From contig OV121083.1 in the NCBI GenBank assembly GCA_921293015.1, forward strand, positions 26,218,908-26,282,907: 64,000 nucleotides of DNA. Direction: 5' to 3'. The notes beneath the pieces are model-generated. The model saw nothing but the letters and a program-made list of their open reading frames with translations. It was not told the origin of the DNA and did no database searches. Source of the stretch: Phorcus lineatus (Eukaryota; Mollusca; Gastropoda; Trochida; Trochidae). Position numbers and translations under genes: made by a program. Below, in pieces: positions 50,379 through 62,600 of the stretch (the first letter of the stretch is position 1; each line of letters begins with the position of its first letter).

Positions 50379-51424
50379 TTAAAGAGCCACTCCGTGATTT
50401 TCATATCATATCATCTACCTTTGATACAAACCTAAATGTCATATTTGGTGATAAGAAATAAAATCTTCTTAACTGTTCATGTCCAAAAGACATATATAGA
50501 GATTATTACCCGAGGAAGTGTGTCATATGACTTTTACGAAATGAGTGCGAATTTTTTTATTACCCGAGCGAGAGCGAGGGTTATACGCAAGTTCGCACGA
50601 GTTTCGTAAAAGTCATATGACACAATTCCGAGGGTTATAATTTCTTTATTACCGATTCTACGGAAAGCGGCCTGCTTTCTTTGCGGCGGCCCGCTCCAGT
50701 GACGTCACGAACAATGGTTTGATGACGTCACAGACAGACACAACATGTGCTCATATCACTTTTGCCTAGCAACGATTGTTTCAGCGCGAGTTACCGTATC
50801 ATGTCGTCTGTGACGTCATCAAACCATTGTTCGTGACGTCACTGAAGCGGGCCGCCGCAAAGAAAGCAGGCCGCTTTCCGTGTGTTTTAAATGAAAATAG
50901 AATCGGTAATAAAGAAATTATAACCCTCGGAATTGTGTCGCATGACTTTTACGAAACTCGTGCGAGCTTGTGTATAACCCTCGCTCTCGCTCGGGTAATA
51001 CAAAAATTCGCACTCATTTCGTAAAAGTCATATGACACACTTCCTCGGGTAATAATCTCTATATATGACAAATACTGGTTTTCCATGAAAATCTAAAAAA
51101 GCCTTATAAATGCACAGAGGTGTAGATATCACGTCCAATATACATTGATACTAGTTATATAACCTAACAAACACTATCAACTCCTAATTGCCCTCCTGGC
51201 TGTTTTAGATAAGTTTCAAAAATTACGTTTGACTATTTGACGCGCGCCACTGTTCGGTTTTCGATCACAATTGCGACGTTCTACCTTCATATTGTCACTT
51301 TAAAAAACCAATAAGCTTTAAAATGTGTCTTTTCGGTAAAAGTCGATACTTCGCGATCAAATGGCACCATTGATTAAGTTTGGCATATCTTCTGACTCCA
51401 ACAACTAACGGAGTGGCTCTTTAA
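50379..51424. mobile_element. TTAA-flanked MITE (family T1), copy F, split by a palindrome
   Basis: TTAAAGAGCCACTCCGT at the left and its exact reverse complement ACGGAGTGGCTCTTTAA at the right give a 17-bp perfect terminal repeat with TTAA tips. The right part, in reverse, has GTTGTTGGAGT, TTGTGATCGAAAACCGAACAG and GGCGCGCGTCAA, matching copies A and B. Without the 577-bp insert the element is about 469 bp, the size of copy B. Confidence 0.85.
50491..51067. mobile_element. 577-bp foldback element (near-perfect palindrome)
   Basis: The left arm (from 50491, CATATATAGAGATTATTACCC) and right arm (to 51067) pair over about 240 bp each, broken mainly by a ~19-bp indel (TTTTCATTTAAAACACA in the right arm) and a few substitutions. 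The loop of about 80 bp (near 50735-50810) includes GCCTAGCAACGATTGTTTCA. Each arm contains an inner inverted pair (ATGACTTTTACGAAA.. and ..TTTCGTAAAAGTCAT), GGGTTATA words and two CRE-like TGACGTCA/GACGTCAC sites. No coding capacity beyond a chance 82-codon frame. Confidence 0.9.
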
Positions 51425-52963
51425 GTCAGTCGACACAGTGTGTCACGTCATTACTTAGAAGGCAATACAGCTACTTAAACTAAGGGCTTACAATCGAGTT
51501 CTCGAGCCCGAGTCGGGTCCAGCAGGACCAGAATACAAATTCTTGGACTATATTAGGAAATATTTTCGCTATATATATCCTGCTTCAATGTTGCTACTTT
51601 GGCCTTCATTCATTAGCCTTGTTATCTTTTTTCTAAAACTAGCATAAACAACTAAGGTTAGTAACCGATGACGCAATTTTATATGATTACATTAACCTAT
51701 CTGTTGTAAAATTTAAGGGAAGAACCTTTTTATGGTTATTAATTATTGGTTATCTTATATCTATCAATGTATCATTCAAGTTTTTGTTTAATTTGGTCGT
51801 GCAAAATTTTAAAAAGTAATTAGTGATTTTTTACGTATGAATTAGAGTATTGCAGTAATCTGTATCTGTTTTAAGGAAAATAGTTTAAATAATTAAATAA
51901 TTTGAATAAGTATTTTGACAAAAGTCAAGCACTGAAAGTAATAGAGGCGCCGTAAAATATAAAATAATTTCCCACTGCTGGGGACTAAGTATTTTCCGTG
52001 TTATATTTTATTCGTTCAAAATACTTCATTGCAGGTAAGAACATTACTCGCTTCCATGGTTTAAAAGTCGTATAAAAAACATCGCAATGCTCAAATAAAT
52101 ACTCAAAACGTTATGCCTACCGTTATGTTAAGAACAGAATCAAAAGAAAATGTTTCAACGTTTATGTTGTTTAACGAAACACTATCATCTGATTAAAATA
52201 CCCAAATGGCCGCCCTGGAGTAGGATTCTACATCCCTTACATATCTCATTGAACTTATCAAAACAAACCTACAAAATATGTATTCTGTCGTCAGTCAGAT
52301 TTAAAAAATGTAATTTACAATCTCCTCTTTTCTAAGCTCCGAATTCAATACGTCGTCGAACCCACCGAAATTTACGTTTAAAATTAACCCATACTTCCAA
52401 TTGAAATACAGTATTACCCTCAGATTCACAGCCAAAAAATACAAACAACATGTCAGTTTGAAATGAACAAATTATTTTATCAAAAGTACGCGATCGTCAA
52501 AATTATTTCATATAATGACTAAATAATCCTTACACAGCACGAAATGGAGGGACCGAAACGGATGCCCTTATGAAATGTAAGATAAAATCACTCAACCATG
52601 ATGATAAAAGCACAGATACATCTGTGACCAAAATGACTTACTAGGTAAACAATGAGTAGTCAGAAACTGACTCATAATATTAATCCAATCAACTGTTCCT
52701 ATTTCATAAAGTATATCACATCATTGCCATGGTGTTGATATCAGACACGTCAATCCCATACTAATTAAATTGTCAATTAATTTCTCGCCTTCTATCAATT
52801 AATAAATGGGTTGGCAATAATTTTGCAAAATAGTAGTGTGTGTGGTGGTATGTGTCTTTTTACGCTTTTGAGTTTTAGCTAATCGAATCGGTGAGTATAT
52901 TTTTCCAAATAGAAGTTATCATTTCTCTGTAGTGTTTTTATCTGGATTTGCATTTTATCAGTT

Positions 52964-53345
52964 AGCATAATGACAAATAATAGGTTAAAGTTGGGATTTA
53001 TGATTGAAAACCGGACAATGGCGCACGCGATTGACTCAAACTTAATTTAGGACCTTACTTTATACAGTAAACACAACGACATTAAAAGGTTGATAGTGTT
53101 GAGTAGGTCATTTAACTAATATAATATACTATAATATAACATAATGTACCGGTAAATTGGACGCATGATTTCCACATGTTAACATTCATATGGGCGTTTT
53201 CCGATTTTCATCGAAAAGAAGAAAATATCAAATTTTATTAATTTTAGAAATAAAGATGCAAGTTTTGGGAGGCTCAGACAATAGAATATTTTTGCTCTTA
53301 TTCAAGCCGCATGAAAAATAATGAAACATACTCTGTGTTGCAAAA
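52964..53345 (+). mobile_element. TTAA-type MITE (family T1), copy C, left-truncated
   Basis: Interior phrases match copies A and B: ATAGGTTAAAG, GGGATTTATGATTGAAAACCGGACA, GGCGCACGCGATTGACTCAAAC, GAGTAGGTCATTT, ATGGGCGTTTT. It ends ATGAAACATACTCTGTGTTGC. The left terminal repeat is absent and the right one has lost its CACTTTAA. The right end lies about 310 bp upstream of the proposed ABCD3-like ATG. Confidence 0.65.
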
Positions 53346-53657
53346 TGACCATTATTTTCCTGTTGGTTTATGTACAATGCACTAGGGTATATATGAAATA
53401 TCGTTTACAATTATTCACTATTCAAGGGTAAAGAAATACGTTCCCATAATCATTTAAAGTCTTTTAACCATTTAATTTGATGATTTGATGGAAGACACAC
53501 TTATGTTGATGCGAGTACGCCTGCCCTTTTTTTTTACAATTGATCGATAAATGAAATTGGACATTAATTTTCGAAATAATATTATTATTTTTAGCGGTAT
53601 CTAATCTCCGGGGCACTTTGTACCGGAAGTGACCTTTGACCTTCACCTGGAGAAATC

Positions 53658-56600
53658 ATGGCGATTCAGAGTAAACTCACGCCAAGGAATTCCGCAATTG
53701 TGACTGCAATTAGCGTGGGTCTGTACCTTGCTTACAAAAATGCCAACCTTAAGAAATACAGAAGGTAAATATGATGCTAATTTTATGTTTTCTTGTGATT
53801 TGAGCGCCTTTTAAAATAAAGAAAATGTAATTAAAACAGCGGACCTCTGTCGCTATGCTTTTGAATGATAATCTGAAAGCCAAAACAAATTTTGAAAATG
53901 TATGAAAATGGATTGCCATCGATTCTCTGAGATGTAGAGTACCTAGAAATGATATCTTATCATCACAGATCTTTTCATCATATCGACAGTTTACTGTATG
54001 AAGGTGTAAGCCTAGTGCTAAAAGTTGTGTAATGTCCATGTCCACTGATGATCAGGAAATAAATCAACTTTATGAATCTCACTTTTGAATTAAAATATAT
54101 CCTTTATGATCAACCTAGCGTTTAATGTAACTATCCCCTTAAATTCCATAAAACAGTGTTGTTCCTAGGTGCTCAGCTGAAGGGGTCATTTTAGCAAATA
54201 GGACCCTTTGCAATGGTTAAAGCATCCTACTTCTCAAAGTTTTAGGGGACACCAAGCAGAAAGGGTGGGCAAATTTCCCCAGGACCCCTTTTAGGAACAA
54301 CAGTTTATCTAAATAACTTGACTCTGTTTATCGCTCATGAGTACTTGAAGCTTTATACCATCATTTTTCTATACTATAACCATCTTGCTAAGTCAGAGTA
54401 TTTGTATCTGCAAGACACCTTGTGTAGCTATAAAACCAGCAAATGAAATGACAAGCATTTAGAAAGTGGAGTATAGCCATGTTGACAGTAGCATTGAGTT
54501 TAAGTTAGCTGTTTCAAATTCCTTTCATAAGTATGATCATCAAGTTCAACACAGGATTATATTTAGGTGGAAAAATAGGAATTGAAGGAATTAAGACTCT
54601 TTGTTAATTCGAATTAAAGTAGTGTTGACCTTTATTACAAGGGGAAATAGCAAGGAAACATTTATGTTGTATCATTCTGTTGATAAAATGTGAATGTCAA
54701 TTTTTGTGACTCATGTCAAAACCACATAAACAAATCAACAGAATCAATAACTTCCTGGAGTGGTAATAGTAGTTTGCTCTTTGAAAACGCCTTTAATATC
54801 AATATCAGTATCTGAAATTGCCCACAAATTAACTCCCTTGATACACCTGTGAAAAAGTGTTGCAACACAAGTGTTTTCAATGACTCACTGCTGTAATTAA
54901 AACTAAAATGATAAGGATTTGATTCTTGTCAAAGTTTATTTCATGTTAAACAAAGTCTGGAGATAAGAAAAAAACTTCAGCAATTACGAAGTATGATTTA
55001 AAGATTTGTTAATCTATATTATCGCAAGAAAAACCTTACCAGATTGCAGTGAAGGAACAAAATTGATTCTGATGTTTGAAATGAAAAGTTCTACTTTTTG
55101 CATCTAAATATCAAGACATTTCATTTATAATATAGAACAGTTACTTTATTTAAACACACCCTCTAATGTTAATTTTATGAGGGCAAATTGTGCTAAAGAG
55201 ATCTAAAATGGTATCCATGTCTGCATTTAAAATTCTGTCTCATTCTGTTCAGTTTAATTAAACATATCCAAGGTGCTGTAATTCCGGTAATTAAGAAATA
55301 AGGATGGGTATTCGTCCTCATTTCCATATTTAATATATTGCAATACAGAAAGCGTATTGCAATACGTATTGCAATATATTGGTACTTTTCATATTTGAGT
55401 TTTTCCATGTTCTCTTGACTAAATAACAGCAATTATAACAGTGATCAATGCTCAACTGGACGTCATTTTGCAAAGAGAGATAATTAAGTGACTGGTTTCG
55501 TATTTCAACATGTCTGTGTTATTTCTACTTTGCACGTTCATCTTTGTTTACAACTTTCAGTAAAATCCTATGGTGTTTTTGTAACGTTTTTCTGCAATTT
55601 TACACGAAAATAGGTTAATTCTAAAACTTCCGATATATCGGATATTTTCAGAAGACTGTACCGGTACGTATCATGAGGTTTCTGTATTGCAATATACCGA
55701 TATACTGATAATACCGCGCATCCTTATTAAGAAAGACTGTCATCCATGATTTATGATAAAATTGAATTTTTAAATTTAGAGAATTGACTTACATCCTTAC
55801 ATGACTTACAGTACAGTGAGTCTAGTATGTCAGTAATCTAAACTACCTATTTGTATTACCCATTTGAACTTCATGTCATTAAGGTAAAAAAACACATCAT
55901 TGTTATATAATGTGAAGACACTTTATGAAATGATATAAATTCTTGTAATTTTTTGGGTCATGTCAGGATGAGAACCAACACACTCAAAGTTGGTTTACTA
56001 ATGTGACCCCAAATATGACCTTATTCCCATTTATGATTTTAAAGACATAGTAGCATTATTTTATTGCTCAAATAGGTTTCTGAAATGTATTTGAATCAAT
56101 ATCACCAACAGTAGAACACCCCTCTGTCTTTGAATGTTAAGTTCAAGAACGAGTGTACATGTTTTGGTAAAACCATTAGAAAAAGCTTTTGTAACTCTGA
56201 ATGATAAAAGGTTTTCAAATTGATATGTCCGCCACTTATATCTGGCTAATACAGGATGACATTTTTAATGACTATGGGAAAATGAGTCGTATAATGAGAT
56301 ATTATGCCCTGTCAAGTAAATGTAAATTTCATAATCTTATATTATAAAATACAAATTTGAAAAAGTGTAACTAGCAAAATTTGTGTTACATCCAGTTTTA
56401 TTTGCCTTTTGTCAGCTATCAGCAAGAGCCCAGTTATTAGTACATGAACAAAACACAACACTACTACTTTTAGTAGTTAAAGCAGTGAGGTTAGTTTTAA
56501 ACCAAATTTGTTTTTTTCAGAGGTGTTCCTGACATCAGGGTCGTGATTTCAGAGGTAAGTTAATCATAATATTCTTTATTATGTCCCCCGCAAAAAGCTT

Positions 56601-59600
56601 AGCGGGAGACATAATGTTTTCAGCTCCGTCCGTTATTCCATTATTCTGTATTTCCGAAATGCTTTTGTTTCCGGACCATATCTCTTAAGCCATTCAATAT
56701 TTATTTTACGTACATGGTTAGGTCTAGTGGTGGCGTGGTGCCTTTTGCTATTTTGGTTATTCTGAATTTTTTTTCTGGTTTTCATGGCAACAATTTGAAC
56801 TAAGTGCATAAAAGGGGGATGCTTTTGTTTCCGGGCCATATCTCAAAAACTGTTCAATTTTTTTTGGGTGAAACTTCATAAGTGGTTAGATCTAGTGATG
56901 GTGTGGTGCCTTTTGCTACTTTGGTTACTCAATTTTTGTAATATTTTTTCTGGTTTCCATGGAAACAATTTGAACTTTGTGGAAATTGGGTAGGGTAATT
57001 GTCCAACCTATACCATTTGTATACCGGTATCTAAAAATCTAATGAGAATTATTTTACTTAACCTGGTATGTGGTTAGATCTAGTGCTTAGGTGGTGCCTT
57101 TTGCTACTTTGGTTATTCTTAATTTTTCATTTTACTTGATTTCCATGGAAACAATTTGAACTTAGTGCATTTTTGGGCTGTAGAATCTAATTATAATATT
57201 TGATGACTGTGTTAGTATCAAATGTCACATTCCCTACAATAAAGAAGTTGACAAATATATTAACCCTTAAGATGCGGGTACCGGAATATTCCGGGATGAA
57301 ATTAGCTTTGCCCGCAAGTCCTCTTAGCGGGATGCGAGTAGCACACTCTATTTTTCTCACGCTAACTAATTATGACCGCGGGTCTCGGTAGCGGGTCCCG
57401 GAAATTTATTGCCTAGCAGTAGTCTCAGTTCAACGCTTGTATTTTTGTTCCGGCTGCCGCTAAGCTACCGTGTTTTGTTTCGTTGGTGGTCTAAATAATG
57501 CGCGAACATGCTCCGAAAGTTATGAGAATATTGATAATCGTACCGAAAAAAAGCGTTAAAATCACTCAATTTTCCCCCACTCCCCGCCGCACGTGCTAAT
57601 AGCCTGTGGGCACTTTCTAGCCTCTCGCACGAGCTTACCGACCCACGCATGCTATCGTTTACTGAGACGCGTGCATTTTGACCCTATGCACGCCTTCCTA
57701 TCGCACGCCCTATGTTCTGAACCCTTGGGCTGTTACAATACCGGTTGGATCTTTTGAAAGAGCAGAAAATTGTCTTCAATTCAATATAAAATACATAACT
57801 ACGCCACCTGAAATGAAGATACAGCATGTGCCGCAAAAAAGGTGATTTTTACATATTTTTAGTTTTACACCATTTTGTCACACCAATCTTCACATGATGT
57901 GGTCAACTTATTTTGACAATTTTTATATTATAAGATAGAGAGAAAGATTGTCTTTCATTCCATGTAAAATTTGTACATGCGCAAAAATAAATAAAGACAC
58001 AGCAAGCGCCGCACAAAAAGCTAATTTCTCTATTCAAATCATGTAAACTGAACGGCGATTTTGACATGTGCCTTTATTTCGTTTATATCTTCTCAACAGC
58101 TAGGCGTATTTTGAAATTGATTACCTCGTGATAAAGAGGAAATAATTGTCTTCGATTTGATGTAAAAAAGTTATATGCAGTATATAAAATAAAGATACAG
58201 CAAGTGCCGCAAAATTGCGATTTTTCTTTATTCTTTGTGTTTTTACCATTTTCTCGCACTTTATATCACATAAAGTTCTCGGGACATTTTGAAATTTCAT
58301 ATATCAAAATATAGAGAAAAGGATAATCTTTATTTCCATATAAAATTTGTATGTAAACGAAAATCAGTAAAGACCCAACGAGCATTGCGCAAACAGGCAA
58401 TTTCTCTATTCATATCTTGTTAACCGAGAAGCGATTTTTTCAACTGCTTTTTACACTTCCTATCCATTTAACGGCAGAGCGCATTATCAACATTTTTATA
58501 TCACAATAAAGAGAAAAGGATCGTCTTCAATTCTGTGTAAAATTTGCAAATTACAATGAAACAATAAAGGAGCGGTAAGTGATGTCGCAATTATCAAAAT
58601 CTGTTTTCAAATACCTGAGGGTACAATCTTTGCAAACTATATATATTCCAAACCAAGCGGTACATATTTATCATTTTCATATCAACGTAAAGAGGAAATA
58701 AATACCTTCATTTTCATGTGTAATTTGCCCATATTTGCATCAAAATAAAACGTGTGGAAATTATGCGACAAATGTCGCGGTAAGGCGATTATCAAAGACT
58801 TTATTCACTAGCTATACCCACGTTACGTTGGTAATAACTTCTAATTACAGTGCAAAAGATTGTTATGATTTATTTTTTCGTAAAGAAGAATAAATTGCCT
58901 TCAATTCCATATATAATTTGCATGTATACAAAGCGAATAACTTGAATTATAAAATTGGAAATAAAGACAATTTCTGTTAAGTGTGAGTGTATTTTTCAGC
59001 GGGGATACCCCGCCTGCACGCGCTGAGCGCGTGCGTTTGCCCGGGGCTACTAGCTTAGTAATATTACTGTGGGGGTCAGAACCTTATCGGGATTTATAAC
59101 TACCCTGCTTTCGTTATTTATATCTTTCGTTTAGGATGGCGTATCGTAATAAAATTTATCGTGAAATATAGAGCAAGAAATTAGCTTCAATTCCGTATAT
59201 AATTTGCATGTGTGCACTCAGTGATTAAATGATTTTATAATGTTTGAAATGAAGACAATTTTTAAAATTTAGTAAAATTCGTTCCAGACATATTATAAAA
59301 ATAATTCTTATATCGATGGGAAAAGGAACAATTCATCTTTAGTTTCGTTTTGATTTCGCGCATGCGCTCTTGGAATTTATTGAGTTATGGCGCCCGAATT
59401 GAAAACAAGTTTACTTCGGTTGTAGAAACCGTTCCAGGGGTGATAGAAATTTCATTCAAAGTGTCAAGTAAGTATCATCCATTTATAACACGGGATTCGC
59501 CGACTAGCTTTGTATAAAACGACGATAACGTCCGTATTCCGCCATGTAAACACGCCATATGTTGTTAAAACGGTCGCATCTGGCGGCGCTGGAAAATTCG

Positions 59601-62600
59601 GCCACAGGGGCTAATTGCGTTATTACCGTAGCGAGGCGAGTGCTGGAAAATTCAGCCACGGGGGCAAAACTGGTCAAAATAATATTCAGCAACGGAAGGG
59701 TTAAACTCTTCCATATGCACCATTAAACTTGTATATTTCATGAGTCATTATTATGTCAAGTTCATTAAAGAGAAAACGTAACGCATAATTGTGATTATTA
59801 CAAATTATTATCTGTAGTCGCTTCACTTATAAGAATGAAAAGAGCAAAAAAATGAGATAATATACGCTTTAATTCGACTACTATGAGACCTTTTATACCC
59901 CTGTTTTGGATAACCACCTAATGAGCCTGGCGAACGCTTAGAAAAAATCACCGAAGCATGACTCGAAGCCACGCCCAGTGTGTGACGTGCTAGAGATCCA
60001 TTACTATGCGATATACAACGTGTTCCATAAAAAGTTTGCACTAGGTGCAACCTGATAGGCTACTTGTGTTGCACTTTCTAAAAATTGTTTGCACCAAAAA
60101 TACTGAAACTGTTGACAAAAAATCTCCCCCGCTTTTCAATAAGTAACAACCCTCTCTCTTTTCATTTCATTTCAATGAACCAATACTGCTCTCTAGAGAA
60201 AATTCCTACTTCAATAATATCAGCTTGATGATTGCAAGCCTGCAAAACCCTTGAGTCCGAATACATCAGACAACTAGGCAACTAGGTTAATATAATAGCA
60301 TTAAAGATCGACTGTAATGACCCATGGCAACTTTCATGATTCATAAAATACGTATTCTAATTTGCCAGTGACATGAGTTTAAATTTTCGAAATCGGCCTA
60401 TAAACAACTTTAATACGGCTTTTTCCAATCACCAGCTAATTAGCACCAGTGAACAGAACTGAACTGGCCCGTGGTCACTGAGGCGTGTCCAGCCGCGTGT
60501 CCTGCCGCGTGACGTGCTAGGCGGCGGAAGTATAACCTCCTAAATGAAAAAACAACAGGAAATCTCACATTCTAAACAACTGTCTAAACATATCTAAAGT
60601 CATCCAAGCAACTCAAACCTCCGGTGAATTGATGTTAAATATATCTTTAATTATTTGTATTGTTCCAAGCGAAAGACGGTGTTTAAATGTGATGCTATGC
60701 GCACTATCCCATAGCATGTAACATCAATTACGACGTCTGCCAAATGTTGTCACAACAATCAGACTGCTTTAAATAGTCTTATTTTTTATGACACACAGGT
60801 GGCCGTTATATAATCCTATCGCGTTAAATTTCAATTCTTGATTTCATGGTCTCTAATTATACCTTTTGAATGTTAACGCCTTGGACCAACCAAGCGGAAT
60901 ATATGTCCTGTCATAATGGCGCAATCTTGGCATTCGACTGCTACTTAGTTTATTGTCACGGCGTCTAGGCATTTTGAACCAATGAACTTGTAGAATATAT
61001 ATTCAACCAATGAATTAAGTGAAGGAGATTTGGCTCTTGCACTTCTACGGACGATGATACACATTTAAAAAAGTACATCGTGAATAACGGGTACCAACAT
61101 TCTTTAGGATTACATAGGATGTTTCTAACGCTTGCGCCAGGTATGTTTTCATGTCATTGATTGTTAAATTCAAAGACGGAGATATTGCAACACGGTGTGA
61201 GATGTTATACTAGCTAACAATATAATATATGTTAGTTAAATACAAACGAATCATCCATTAAATACTAAGTTGTCATAAAGTGAAGTGAAACAAAATTATT
61301 TTTTCTACAGTAAACATTAACAAAGTTTTTACATTCTCTCCCATTTATTACAAAAACCTTCATTTTTTTCGAGACAATTTAGAACTTGATATCGATAATA
61401 AATGTTGTAAGATTATTAGGCTTCCTATTGAAACGATCGGCAGTTTTTATGAGCAGCAGTTATCGAAAAAAGGAAACAAAATTTTGGGAGATTCTTCCCA
61501 TCCACTTTTCTTGGAATATACGACATTACCTTCTGGACGTAGGCTACGTATGCCGACTTTTCGAACAAACAGGTTCCGCCAATCATTCATTCCCTGCAGC
61601 ATTAGAGAAATAAATTCTGTCTAATGTTGCATCATGTTTTTCATGTAAATTAAGTAAATTATCTGTCTATCTTAACTGTTTTGACATGAATTGTTTTTTA
61701 ATATTATGTTATTATTTGTCTTCATTCTGGAGAATTGTAATTATACAAAACAAATTTCCCTTTTGGGACAATAAAGATTATCTTATCTTATCTTATCTTA
61801 ATCAGGCGAATTTCTGAAATGATAAATTACTTATATAGGTTATTTGTTAATTTCATGGTGATTTCTGTTTTCACTCATTACAATTGTAAGTTTACAATAT
61901 GTTAAAGAAATGTTTATCAAGATAGAAGAAATATAATTAATTTTGATTGAATGAGTGAGTGTTATTGTTTAGCGCTGCATGGGCAATATTTCAGTCAGTA
62001 AAGCATGAAATTTGGAGCTGATTACTTTAAGGTTTTTTTTAGCCACATTTGATAACAAAAATTTAAGTTGAACAAAGCATGGGAGAATTATCAAATGGCA
62101 TATTGATGAGATTTTATAATAGGCAATAGAAAGACATTTCATATAATTTTTGACATATTTTGTAAGGCCATGCAAAATTTAATAAATTTTTTACAGATGT
62201 ACATGGGGAAATGTCTAACTACTTCCCCTCGTAAGGCTAGCCTGTGCCAGTTACAAACATTTGCTAGTGTAGGCCTTGATGCAATGCTTCCCTTTTTTGT
62301 GCCTCACTAGCATACAGTGCCCAGAAATATTCTAAAGGTCATTTCTTATTACCACCAAAGGCATGCACTTAAAACATCAACTTTTTTGCACAAAAGATTT
62401 TGTGAATGGTTTGATGAAATATGTGTGAATTTTGAAAAGAAAATTAGATAAGCACATCTAGCACATTACTGAATAATAGTATCATCCATATATATATAAA
62501 TTTCAAATGAAAATTAATATATGAATTTTGAGAAAGATTCTATGAAGCATGTTTTATCCAAATTTGTTGAATTTATTATAAGATCGGTAAAACTAGTAAT

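Larger units (their letters stand above)
57260..59704. mobile_element. 2.4-kb TTAA-flanked element (family T2), piggyBac-like, non-autonomous
   Basis: Left tip TTAACCCTTAAGATGCGGG (57260); right tip CAACGGAAGGGTTAA (to 59704), i.e. TTAACCCTTCCGTTG in reverse. TTAA plus CCCTT at both ends is the piggyBac pattern. The left subterminal part has GGTACCGGAATATTCCGG and CGGTAGCGGGTCCCGG; the right has two copies of GCTGGAAAATTC.GCCAC. The interior is a degenerate tandem array and contains no transposase frame. It sits in the proposed intron 2 of the ABCD3-like gene. Confidence 0.65.

Noticed and set aside
50776..51024. 82-codon open frame
   Set aside because: It lies entirely in the palindrome's loop and right arm and is a by-product of the inverted repeat.
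57200..57391. 63-codon open frame at the left end of element T2
   Set aside because: It crosses the element's terminal repeat and has no transposase motif.
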